From Owenia fusiformis (Eukaryota > Annelida > Polychaeta > Sabellida > Oweniidae), in contig CAIIXF020000003.1 of NCBI GenBank assembly GCA_903813345.2, positions 32,956,151 to 33,020,150 on the forward strand: a DNA stretch of 64,000 nucleotides, given 5' to 3'. The position numbers and the translations under genes were made by a program. Under the pieces are notes generated by a model. The model was not told the DNA's origin and ran no database searches. It worked only from the letters and a program-made list of their open reading frames with translations. Shown here one piece after another: positions 53,412 to 64,000 of the stretch (the first letter of the stretch is position 1; the number at the start of each line of letters is the position of its first letter).

Positions 53412-56400
53412 GTAAATATGTCTTGTAAATTTATTTTTTCAGAAAATCAAATCCTTTCCAGTCTCAGTCTAAATGCTTATATTACGTGATAAAAGTCATG
53501 ACTTTGTTTGAGGCTGTGAAAATGTTTGTGTGTCCAGCCTAGAAAATAAGCAATCAGATTACCACAGTGTACTTTTCAGTGGTGTGTGGGTATTTTGTGA
53601 GCGTACGCCACAAGTGAGTGAATCAAGCGTCCTTTGAGGGAAATTTGGGTGTTTCTCTCCCAAGAAAATGAGATTGCATTCGAAGCATTCTGGGGCATTT
53701 TAAAATATGAAATGTAAATTAATATAAACTAATACAATGTAAATTATTGGTCATTTTTATCATGGGCTTTCAATGCCCATGTTTTTTTCTAATATTTGAT
53801 ATAAAGTGTGGCATAATTCAATTTATAAAATCAACTTTCCTTTAGATTTGAGAGTACGCCATGGCATTTTATGCGTATATGACGCTACGCCATTGCTCTT
53901 ATATCGACTGGGTATATCGAAAAATACTTTCATGATGCAAAACGATTGTAGATCTTGGGCGAAGGGGTAGTATGTATCCAACAGACCGAATATAATATTC
54001 GGTCTGTTATGATTGATATATTTCCTATGGAAATCGCGGTGATATTTTTTGCACATTAATTTCTCGTTTATTATAAGAATGTTCACCTTGAAAATTGGTG
54101 AATATGTTGAAGAGATGTTCATCTTAAACTAGAAGCAAAAATATTTGTATAAGGCGGGTACAAGTTGATATAAAATAATGAAATGTTCAGACTCACCGAA
54201 ACTTCAGGATGTGTTCATAAGTAGATCGCGAAATCAATGTCAAGGACGTTTGAGTTCACGAGATCCAAACGAGATATGCAAATTTTGAACTTTGACAACA
54301 CATGACCACTTGATTACCTCGGCCTTCTTCATGAATATTTCCGCTCTATTTACTATAAATGAAGAAAATTAATCGGGATAATGATAATAAATGACTAGAT
54401 CTAATAAATTCCCGCACAAATGGAATTTAGCAATACGCTTCCGTATTGTTGCTCCCGCTCCACGTGTTATTTGTTTACAAATAGACTGACGTCACTGGCT
54501 AAATCTCATTTATCGTGAGAATTGGCATTGCCAAAATGGCTTGACCTAATCAATGGCTTCGCTACAAGAAGCGTCTGTACATTTTATGAATATCTTCAGT
54601 AAGAGGACAATATACGAAAAAATAATATTGTGAGTTCTTCATAAGGTAATCATTTTATCATTAAACAAACTTATTTGTAACATTTATACAACACCACATT
54701 TTACAATAGGTGACTTACAGTCTGAATATTTATTCAGACGAAGGATACAGTCTAGGCGAAGGGGTATAATGTATATAGTGATCAAGGGAGTTTTCTCGCA
54801 TAGATTGAGATCTTACAAGATTTTTATTTTTTTCAAAATCAAACATGGTGGAAATTCTAATTTCTAACAAGTAAGTGTTGAAGTTACCCCATTTCGAAGT
54901 TACACCCCTTTGTTCTAGTGGAAATTTAATGCGTTGAACTTCAATGTATGAGGCTACTTTAAGTCATTGGGCTACTTTGACCATGTGGCTATTTTGACAT
55001 TGAATTATATCTTTGATTCATGCAGTCAACCATGTTTGTTCGTTGAAAATTTGAAATCTCGAATGGGCGAGATCTAAACCAAGATGGCTGACCCCAGAAA
55101 TATGAATTATTGGGATTGGTCCAAATAACCCCTCGGTCAAAGTAGCCCCACGACGAAGAAACCCTTATGTTGCCAGTTGAAGAACCGTCAACATAAATCT
55201 TTCAAATTGAAAAACTGAACTTGTGAGCCATTTATAATTGAAATGTGTGTTTAATAAGTTTGAAACAATTGTCATGCAACATTGTCATGCAGCATTGTCA
55301 TGCAGCATTGTCATGCAACATTACCATCAGGTGGTGTAAAAAGGCAAGGTATATTCCATTATCTTTTTAAATACCATTTCTTGTCCTGGAAAAAAATACA
55401 TGTACCTCAAATTGTCTATTTAGACAGTTCCTCAGCTGGCTTTAGACAGGTGGGGTATGTTCAGTTATACCATACATTACATTTAGTTGCTTAACATCTG
55501 ACATCTCTTAGGTAAAATAAGCAATCAAAGGGACACATTAAGATAAAATAGAATGGTATTTTATAACTTAGTGAGTTTCAGCCATGTTAATTTTGGGGAA
55601 AATAACATCCTAGTAAATAGAGGCTACACGCGATAGCCAAACTACAAAACAAACCAAAATAACCAAATGTTTAAACTTCTCAAACAAAGATACATGTAAG
55701 CAGTAAGACTTGAACTCATCAAGATATGATATGTCCTATGCTCTTATTGCCCAGTTCTTGTTAAATACAGATGTTACAGGTTGTTCAGATGTTCTTTGTT
55801 GATAGTAGCAAAGACCTTCAAAATTTGTAAATAACATTTCTGCATCTCATTATGATAATCCTACTTCATTAGTGCTACTATTGCACATTTTGGTATGTAA
55901 CATTGTGGCACTACACTACACTACACTACAAAGACATTCCTGTAGATCCCAGTCAGAATTTGGACATTATAACACATGTGTTGGTATTTACTACGTAAAA
56001 CTATTAAGAAATAACCAGTAATGACGTGGTTCGCTATCCTAGATAAGGAAAACAGAAATATTGAAATGACAGAATTGTCATAATAGCAACCAATCTATAG
56101 TAATAGGCCTATACCCAGAGTTGAATATATATGGTTAACGTAGGAATTGATTTCACCATGGGTTTTTTCTATTGAATGCCCATGTCTATTGAATGCCCAT
56201 GATTTCACCACTTGAACTATCATATAAAGAAATGTGAGCTTTTTTATTACTTTTTTTTACATGTTTCAATGCCAGCTTATTATTTTGATATTGTAAATGT
56301 ATAAATATATAACTTGTATAAAGTTTATTAAGTGTACCATAAAAAATATCCTCTATTAATCATGCTTACATATAACTATGTGATGAAGGTCACATTTCAA

Positions 56401-59400
56401 TAGATGCATAAAGTACATGAGGCCATTTAATGCTATCATATTTTTTGATGAAGAAAATTCTGAAGCTGAATATATGCATCTGGGCAAGTTTTGTCTCAAT
56501 TTTTAAAAACAGTGTTCAAAAATAAGATCTGGGGAACCAGTTGCTACAGTAACCATTTAATGCACATTCTTTGACCAATGACAATGCTACTCCCTGACAG
56601 TTGCATACTGACAAACATTCTGTAAAAATGACTAACCTGTCAACAAATGACACGTTGGAGCATGAATCACCTTAGTACTAGAGAAACAAGACAGATCCAG
56701 ATTTTGACCTCATGTTATGATTACTATACAAATATTGAATGATGTTGATTGCAATACCTGTATATATTTCTGAGGGTGTATTCCATGCAGCCCAAACGGC
56801 AAGAGGAATACATCCCCCAGAAATATATACAGGTATTGCACAAAACAGAATTCAATATTTGTTTTATTATTTCACTCATTTACGTGTATCAACAGGCCCG
56901 TAGCCAGGGGGGTTCGAGTGAACCCCCCCTGGCCAAAAATTCTTTCAAACCATGCAGTTTTTCATCATTCTGAGCACTTTTAAGTGATTTTGGCCATCTT
57001 TGGGCCTGATCAAAATCTGAGTAGAAAAGAAGAAAGACATATTACAGTTTAACACTATTCATTAATTAACTATATAGTGTCTCAAAAATTGAAAATTCGA
57101 TAAATAATGCCATATGTTTTCAATAGCCTATACATGTGACGTCACATTCGTTGAATACCTCATTTATTTTTTTAAAAATACACCTTTCATATCAATGACT
57201 TACATGGATGGAATACCTTGTGGTATTTTAAGTCACATGGTACATGACTGACCAATCACAAACTGATTATCACTCCAGGGAAATAATATTCTATTTTTGT
57301 TTGTTTTCATTTCAGCACCCAGGTGGTGAAGAAGTCTTATTAGAACAATCAGGTATGGATTAAAATTCACATTTTCGGCACAATTGGGAAACAATTTTCA
57401 ATTTCAGTCCAACACTTAAAATCCTAAATTTTAAGAACCCCATACTCAATTTGGTCTCCTAAATATGAACAATTTGACTTCGAATCTCTTAAAAGAAAAT
57501 TTCACATTTAACTCTTGCCTCGAGGTTTTAAAGTAAATTATTTTCTGAATTACATGGTTTTTGGGGCCTCAGTTTGACTTGAAACCCAAGGACATTGCCA
57601 GGACCTGAAATAAGGCAGGGCTTTTGCCAGGCTTTTAGACTGCGGCGCAGCACCACACTCTATTTAGCTCCCACCACAACCTATTGGCAAATGATGATTG
57701 TTTCCACAGTCTAAACTTAACTGAATATACAACAATAGCATTTAAAAATGATAAAATATCTGAGAAATATATTTCTGTAAAGTTTTGGTGAGAGAGTTGC
57801 CCGGCCCGCCTCATGCCTGACAGTATACCTATGTAACCTTTGTATTTGTCGAAAAGAATATGTAAAGTACATGCATATTGTGAATTGTTTTATTTTGGCA
57901 GTTTGTTTAATTTGGCGATGACCAAATTGTCAATATAAATGTCTATTAGTTAGCAGTTTATAGATGTTATTGTATGGTATTTAAAGAGAATTCTGCAAAA
58001 ACAGTCACTAAAAATCGTGATGACACCAAATAGAATTAATATTACTAAATTAAATCACTACACTATTTGTACAAGTATTAACTGAATTTAGACATTGCAT
58101 GTTATGTGTTAGTAGATTCTGTAATAAATGTCCTACTGTTATGTGATAAGATATTAATATTCAGAGGTCAAAATATAGAAACATTTTTAGTAAATTTTTA
58201 ACTAAAGCTGTATGGTACTCATATTATTTACTAGAAGATTCAGTGATCCATCATTTTAAGTTTCCTGACAACATTCCATATGTGCTTATGTTAATGATTA
58301 AAAACAGATTAATGAAATTATAATTTTTGGAGGATAAAACTTTTATCCAATCCCTAACATAAGATAAATGTTATATTCCTCTAGGTACATATGCCACAGA
58401 ATCATTTGAAGATGTAGGCCATTCAACAGATGCCAGAGAACTATTGGGCGACTACCTTATAGGAGATATAGCTGAGGTATTGACATTATAAACAGTCTAG
58501 GCTCTAAGGATTTAAAACCTGCTGGTCAAAATGGCATTACGGACCAGTTGCAATGTTATTTTCCTATACCTAGTGAAAAAATCAACTGGTCCTTAACAAA
58601 AGTAGCCAGATAATGAACAGTGGACCAGACCTTAACGCCTATACTGATTATAAATACAGTAAATGATTAGAATAAGTATTGTATACAAAGCCTGTGAGGT
58701 GGAACACTTCTGTAATTTATGATAGTTGGAACTCTTTTTCAGAGTCACATGACCATTTTTCAGAGTCACATGACCATTTTTCAGAGTCACATGACCATTT
58801 TTCAGAGTCACATGACCAACAGTGACCAATACACTTGTGTGAAATGAACATCCCACATGGAAAACTTTTAGATGTTCCAAATATGTTCCACTTTCACCAG
58901 TTTTACTACAAAAACTGTACCATCAGAGATAATATGTTCGAAATGTACCAGTACATTCATATTTGTACTTCCCTGGTGGTACTTGAACAAAATAGATGAA
59001 TGAAATTGTAATTTCTAGAGGATAGAAGTGATACCATTAGAAATGAATGACCTTATGTAGCATATTTTATTTTATTTTTTCAGGCTGATAAAGAAAAACC
59101 TTCAACAAAGGTAAAACATTTATTTTTTAAGATTCTTTTTTGAAAGGGAATGATTGTGATTTAAATATATATTACATTGTACTTACTTGCATCAGGATTT
59201 AATTAAATTTTCAAGATGCAAAATTTTTTTAAAAAGCTGAAGCATTGTTCACTGACAAACTTTTACAAATGCGGTACATGATCGAGCAAATCTTCAATAC
59301 AAGATGTATGTTCCATGTTAAACTTGATGCAATAAAAAATTTACATGGCCTCTTGGCCCTTATTTGCCCCATTCTTTTTCAAAATTATGTATGTTTTTCT

Positions 59401-62400
59401 TAATAAAGCTGAAAGCTGACAATTTTATACTCAAAAATGTTACTGCTAAAAACAAGTAAAATTTTTTGATTTTACTTTTTTTGGTTTCTACTGTTATTCA
59501 CAATTATTATCCTGAATAAATTGGTAGCCAAAGTAAGCAGTGGCTATTTTCTACTGGATTCTGTTATTCATACTAGTGTGAATTAGTGTATTTGTATAAG
59601 TAGAAAAAGAGTGTTGAAGAATGGGCATGTGAGTAGTCTTTTAAGGATGATACCTTTCATGAGATCAATAGAAGGTTCGGTGAATTTGTTTGCATTATTT
59701 TGAAAGCTTTTTGCAAACATCAAAATTTGTGAAACCTAGAACATTGGTATACATAGATGTATGTATATGACTTATACTATTCCTAGGCACCTTGTACATT
59801 GTACTGTTATTTGCATATGTTTCAGTTTCTAGGCCCCCAAAGTTATTGTTATTTATGTGTGACTTCTGTTTCTAGGCCCCCACAGTTTATTCTACAGATA
59901 CTGAGAAAAAGTAAGTCTTTCTACCCTTGGAATCTTCATGGTGGTCAGTGTACATGCTTTTACATTGACATTTGGAGGTATTACAAAGAACTAATATATT
60001 TTGCATGGAGCTTAATTACACATTGAACAGTCAGCATCAATGAAAGAATACATGTTGTTTGGCCAATAGGTGGAGGTTTAATCAGTCTGTTTACTATATA
60101 TAGAACAGAACGATCATTGCACCATCTATTTGTCCAACAAATATATGAACATTTAGTCCACTTTTGAGCAGATATATGAATATTTTCCAAAGTTCCCTTT
60201 TCTGTCTGAAGTCAGTCTATTTACTTGTTTTATAATTCAAATCTTTACATATTTGAAACATTGCACTACACCTCAAGTTCATGCTGATACGCTCTCATGT
60301 CATGATAGTATATGTAAAAGCGTGACACTTGTACCAATTTCACCATGATATTCCATAGGGTTGCTGCTCTGCATGACTGACACCGCCTTGGGGTGGTGAC
60401 ACCACTTATGGGTGTCATATACCTGCGCTAGTTATATAACCTTGCCTGCATTCCCCGAGATGGCGTCAGAAGAGTTTCTTTTCTTAAACATCCCAAGCAC
60501 AAGGTCATTGTTTAATTTTATGGTATTTAAGCTAATAATGTTGCCCCTCTTCATTTTATTTTTTTATTTCTTGAACACAATCTATCACTGGGGAACAAGA
60601 CTCCAATATATCTTGTTTTTGGTACAAATCTGTCAAATTAAATTGGAAGATTTGCCAAGTTGAATAGCATCAGATTGAGTTATAGAGACAAGAAATGATG
60701 TTTTTGACAGTTACTTATTACCATTGGAAAGCACAAAACAATACAGCATCTTTTGCTTGGGATGATTTGCATTTTTGCATCAAGGCCAAATACAGTAAAA
60801 CCTTCTTATGTGACCACTGGAAGTAAATATCTCATATTTAATCTCTTCCATTCAAAAGTGTTCATGAAAATCTGTCAGACTTTGCCCCATGACACCTACC
60901 AATGGAAAGGATTATTTCAATGGAACCTTACTTGAATTCACATGGCATGGGACTTCATGGAGTCTCAAAGGCAAATGAAATATGGTATTATTATGCAACT
61001 TAATAAGACCATGTAGAACTCCATACTCCTTCACCTCATTGGTGTATTGCTTTAAGCAGGTTTTACTGTATTTTGCAATCTTTTGGCCTTATATGTCTGT
61101 ATAGAATATGATGTTAAAGTCTTGAATCCTATATACTTCTAGGATAAGAAGAAGAAGGGGGGTTGCATTTTGAGTTAGTACACGCATGTATATCCAATAC
61201 ACACATAGTGATTTATTTAAAAGGTATAGACTATAGGCATGTACATGTACCCTACTAGGCCATTGAACATTGGTATTAAATGCACTCAGTGATACATTTT
61301 GATATAGTCTTGTTGAAAGAAGTCTCCGGACCCCCTCCCACCTTTATCTAACTGCCTAATGGAGGTGAGCTACGCAGGAGTCAAAAAGGCTTAAAACAAG
61401 ACCATATAAGGCTATATACTTTTGTCTCTGTAGCAACATGGTAGCAAGCCCAGATTTTTCACAAGTTTTCTTTCTCTAAGAGCTATAAGGGAGCCTGCAA
61501 ACTTTCCCTGATATCATCTTTTATGATTTGGACAGAGAACAGAGAACTCTGTCACATTTGCCAGATCGATTCAATTTCCGGTCACATTTGCCAGATCGAT
61601 TCAATTTCCGGTCACATTTGCCAGATTGATTCAATTTCCGGCTTTTAGAATTATAGAAATGGTTGAAGAGTTAAAACTGATTTTCAATGGCCTTGAAATT
61701 ATTTAAGTTGGTTATTTATGATTTTTATGTTCAGATTATTTTTAATTTGGAGTACAGCGATAATCTCTACAAAATATTTTATCACATTAAATTGTTTTGG
61801 TAATATATGCTCCCACATTTAAAATATTTCCAGTTGCGCTTAATTTGGAGTACAGCGATAATCTCTACAAAATATTTTATCACATTAAATTGTTTTGGTA
61901 ATATATGCTCCCACATTTAAAATATTTCCAGTTGCGCTTGAATACATTTCATTTAACAAACTAATATTCATTTGAATTTTGTTTTATTTGTGTAAAACAT
62001 TTTTTTTAATTTTTTTTATTCAATTTATAACTTTTAACATATGTACAAATACATGAATAATACAGTTCAATTATAAAACAAATTGATCCAAAAATAGTAC
62101 GAAATGCCTAGCAAAGAATGAAACATGATTACAATTTGAATGTTCATATACATTAGCGAAAAATACAATGTTGCAAGCTATTTTTGACTTGAAGTTCAGA
62201 TTTATAAAGAGATCAGCCTTTTCCGAGAAAGCTATTATTTGTGTAAAACATGGCTTAAAGCCTCACCTGTTATATTTGCTTTTTCATATCGCAAGCATGC
62301 TATTTTTATATGTTGTTTAGTTAATACTGCATTATTGGGAGTCCTAACATATTTTGCGTTTTTTATTTATTTAATTTATTTCAAGTTCTTGTACACGCAA

Positions 62401-62538
62401 GTGTTGAAAATGACATAGTTATTTCAATTTTTAAACTATTTGTTTTTCAGTTCATGGTCCAGTTGGCTTATTCCACTAGCAATCGCCATAGCAGCAGCAC
62501 TAGTATACCGTTATGTATCAGCGCCAGTTGCCACTTAG
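53298..62538 (+). CDS. CYB5A: Cytochrome b5, membrane-anchored (6 coding exons, complete)
   Basis: Haem electron carrier on the endoplasmic reticulum (or outer mitochondrial) membrane, serving desaturases and other oxidases. Coding exons: 53298-53411, 57316-57352, 58385-58476, 59084-59110, 59876-59910 and 62451-62538. All have GT/AG borders and matching phase, giving 393 bp or 130 residues (about 134 in mammals). Haem ligands: H39 in HPGG and H63 in [12 protein letters not shown]. Residues 103-107 (SWSSW) lead into a C-terminal helix of about 20 residues ending VYRY, the tail anchor. The start was chosen at the family-typical Met before [10 protein letters not shown]. An earlier in-frame Met exists at 53190. 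The choice between A and B paralogues is by general similarity. Confidence 0.95.
53412..57315. other. Cytochrome b5 intron 1, with repeats
   Basis: No further gene. Holds a perfect 14-bp-arm palindrome at 53980-54008, a GTCTGAATATTTATTCAGAC hairpin near 54720, a TGACGTCA near 54488, four copies of ATTGTCATGCAACATT at 55270-55320, the hairpin at 56750-56840, and an interspersed repeat at 56895-56995 related to 2890-2990. Confidence 0.6.
56750..56840. repeat. 91-bp hairpin
   Basis: Arms of about 35 bp (TGCAATACCTGTATATATTT... and its complement ending CAGGTATTGCA) around a 20-base loop, with three mismatches. Likely a tiny inverted-repeat transposon. Confidence 0.75.
57316..57352 (+). CDS. CYB5A: Cytochrome b5 coding exon 2 (haem His39)
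   Basis: 37 bp, acceptor TTTTCATTTCAG, donor TCAG|GTATGG. Encodes [12 protein letters not shown] plus a split Gly; the first residue is an axial haem ligand. Confidence 0.93.
58385..58476 (+). CDS. CYB5A: Cytochrome b5 coding exon 3 (haem His63)
   Basis: 92 bp, acceptor ATTCCTCTAG, donor GAG|GTATTG. Encodes [20 protein letters not shown] and [10 protein letters not shown]. Confidence 0.95.
58736..58818. repeat. 21-bp tandem repeat, four copies
   Basis: TTCAGAGTCACATGACCATT plus T, in cytochrome b5 intron 3. The first copies are identical; the last diverges. Confidence 0.9.
59084..59110 (+). CDS. CYB5A: Cytochrome b5 coding exon 4 (micro-exon)
   Basis: 27 bp, nine residues (ADKEKPSTK), acceptor TTATTTTTTCAG, donor AAG|GTAAAA. 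Forms part of the linker; skipping it would keep the frame. Confidence 0.85.
59876..59910 (+). CDS. CYB5A: Cytochrome b5 coding exon 5
   Basis: 35 bp, [11 protein letters not shown] plus two bases, acceptor CTGTTTCTAG, donor AAAAA|GTAAGT. A near copy of the acceptor lies 43 bp upstream at 59832. Confidence 0.85.
60793..61068. mobile_element. Pogo/Tigger-like non-autonomous element (276 bp)
   Basis: Ends CAGTAAAACCT / AGGTTTTACTG-type, flanked by TA on both sides. Typical of pogo-group mariner relatives. Lies in cytochrome b5 intron 5. A diverged relative is at about 63633-63788. Confidence 0.6.
61550..61937. repeat. Two local tandem duplications in cytochrome b5 intron 5
   Basis: 61550-61640: three copies of GTCACATTTGCCAGATCGAT plus TCAATTTCCG (30 bp). 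61742-61937: a 98-bp unit present twice with no difference seen (starts TTAATTTGGAGTACAGCG, ends CAGTTGCGC). Confidence 0.9.
62451..62538 (+). CDS. CYB5A: Cytochrome b5 coding exon 6 (tail anchor and stop)
   Basis: Acceptor TTTGTTTTTCAG. Encodes [20 protein letters not shown] and a short luminal tail, then TAG at 62536-62538. Confidence 0.93.
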
Positions 62539-62699
62539 ATCAAGCAATCACAATACAGGAGACAATTCCAGAAATTAAATGTGGACCGTGAAATATTGAA
62601 AAGTGTTTTCATTTGAGAAAGAATTAAAGATGGATTAGAATTAAAGACGGATTAAAGAACCTTTGGTCAGATTGAAGAATTGGGCTTCAAGTGAAAATG

Positions 62700-62705
62700 A
62701 ATAAA
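62700..62705 (+). terminator. CYB5A: Candidate polyadenylation signal of cytochrome b5
   Basis: AATAAA 162 bp after the stop codon. Further AATAAA signals occur near 63430, so a longer 3' UTR is possible. Confidence 0.45.
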
Positions 62706-62880
62706 TAATGATAATATATAAATATGATAATACTAATATTTGATAATATATTAATGTGATAATGCAAATATATGATGATATATTAATGTGATAATGCTAA
62801 TATATGATGATATATTAATGTGATAATTCTAATATATGATGATATATTAATGTGATAATGCTAATATATGACAATATATT
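62705..62880. repeat. AT-rich minisatellite of about 32 bp
   Basis: About five copies of GATATATTAATGTGATAATG plus a CTAATATATGAT segment, immediately after the cytochrome b5 poly(A) signal. Confidence 0.85.
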
Positions 62881-62884
62881 TAAG

Positions 62885-63246
62885 AAATATAGACCAAAGA
62901 GCAGGGTTTCTAGTTTCGAATAACACCCAGCTGGTCTCGGCACAAACGTTTTCTGTACCCCGAACGACCGAAGGGAGTGAGGGGTTCGAAAGCTTTGTGC
63001 CGAGACCAGCGGCGTGTTATTCGAAACTAGTAACCCTGCTCTGAGGTCTATATTACGATTCGAACATGAAAATTCACCAAATTGTTTCGAATAATTCATC
63101 ATGATCCGCCATTACTACGACCCACCGTTATGACGTCACACATTACACGTATTAACTGGGTTATTATACTCGAATATAACCCAGCTGAAGCATTGACTTT
63201 GATTACAGTTTATAGAAGGCGTGAATACAGTCATGTTCGAATATTC
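62885..63246. mobile_element. Nested foldback element
   Basis: 62885-62952 and 62988-63054 are long inverted arms (AATATAGACC...AGAGCAGGGTT, CTAGTTTCGAATAACAC, GCTGGTCTCGGCACAAA). Around them, ATTCGAACATGA (63058) pairs with TCATGTTCGAAT (63231), and CTGGGTTAT (63156) with ATAACCCAG. No coding capacity. Confidence 0.6.
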
Positions 63247-64000
63247 AATAACGATTAGTAAGGAGCTATCTATAATTGGACAAATGTTTATTTTAAGTTA
63301 AATGAAAAATAAAATAATTTATTTCCTCATTCTGTTAACAACATAAATAAGTACATACATGTATAGGCCTAATTATACAAATGTAATTATTCATGGGTCA
63401 CCCTGTAATCTAGCACATTAGCTTTTGTAATAAATTGAAATAAAAGTAATAAAGTCATTCAACAATTATTGTAGACTGCTTCTAGACATCTAGGAGTTGT
63501 CTTAGGTGTTATGTCTGAGATTACGAAATGTTCAGGGTATAGAGAGAATGAGTGGGATAGGGTCATGTGATCAAGAGTTTCGTCTTCCCAGTGTATGATG
63601 GGATGTCTTGTCATATCTTAAAAATAGATGTACAGTAATACCTGTCTATAATGAACAACTTGGACCATGTAAACAGTCCAAAATACAAAAACTTAATTCA
63701 GATGTTGGGACCATAAAACTTTGAATATGATAGATTTTTCCAGAGAGTCCCAGAATTCATGAGAATTTTTTGAAGGCAGGTTTTACTATTGATAAAATAT
63801 CTTTCAAATTATGATTAGTTCATAAAATTAGCTTTGCTCCTCTCTCCTCGTACAATTTGGAAGAAATTTAGCATTCTGTCTTGCTCAGGTAGTTTTTGTA
63901 TGATTATTTCCTTGCATGTTTACCTTACTGTTAATCTGCACCTCTGAAACCATGTAGTAACTAATTAAAGAAATAACATGAAAATATTTGAATATTTAAT
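63247..64000. other. Right edge, no gene seen
   Basis: AT-rich sequence with several AATAAA motifs near 63430-63460 and a degenerate CAGTAATACCTGTC.../...GGCAGGTTTTACT inverted-repeat element at about 63633-63788. No exon recognised. Confidence 0.4.

Noticed and set aside
58632-58880. 82-codon minus-strand ORF with GHVTLKN repeats
   Set aside because: Product of a 21-bp tandem repeat in a cytochrome b5 intron.

Overview
This is animal nuclear DNA. It is AT-rich, full of repeats, and carries spliced genes whose introns have GT/AG ends and matching phases. The two recognisable housekeeping genes, tyrosine aminotransferase and cytochrome b5, look bilaterian. Mab-21-type nucleotidyltransferase genes, many inverted-repeat elements and an intact Gypsy retrotransposon fit a marine invertebrate such as a mollusc, another lophotrochozoan, a hemichordate or a lancelet. 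The sequence alone does not settle the species.

Layout. (1) 1-3.9 kb holds repeats only: a 1.1-kb inverted-repeat element at 366-1466, a run of 30 G, and a foldback element. (2) 3.95-9.34 kb, plus strand: the last four exons I can trace of a single-pass membrane protein. It has a basic stop-transfer sequence, two PPxY motifs and seven 13-residue repeats. Its large intron contains an intronless Mab-21/cGAS-like nucleotidyltransferase gene on the minus strand (5636-7255), plus a broken duplicate of that gene's 3' end. (3) 9.4-16.1 kb: no gene recognised. (4) 16.2-33.65 kb, minus strand: a complete ten-coding-exon tyrosine aminotransferase gene of 441 codons, whose introns are loaded with satellites and inverted-repeat elements. 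(5) 33.74-33.98 kb: a small TA-flanked inverted-repeat element, followed at once by an 18.5-kb Gypsy element (33988-52533) with two 4864-bp LTRs. (6) 53.3-62.54 kb, plus strand: a complete six-exon cytochrome b5 gene of 130 codons. (7) 62.7-64 kb: satellites and foldback sequence.

The Gypsy element is the outstanding feature. By eye its LTRs differ at only two sites, its gag-pol frame is open for 2532 codons, and its tRNA-Leu primer site, polypurine tract and target duplications are intact, so insertion is recent. The LTR is unusually long because it carries 29 full 91-bp tandem units, each able to fold into the same RNA hairpin, and a small ORF for a single-pass membrane protein. Pol runs on into an arginine/serine/aspartate-rich domain and ends at a possible A_AAA_AAG slip site.

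The element lies between the divergent tyrosine aminotransferase and cytochrome b5 genes. Without the insertion their start codons would be about 1.1 kb apart. A possible non-coding first exon of tyrosine aminotransferase beyond the element would place the retrotransposon in its first intron, in antisense orientation.

Exon borders were read by hand from splice signals, phase continuity and known family sequence. No database was searched.
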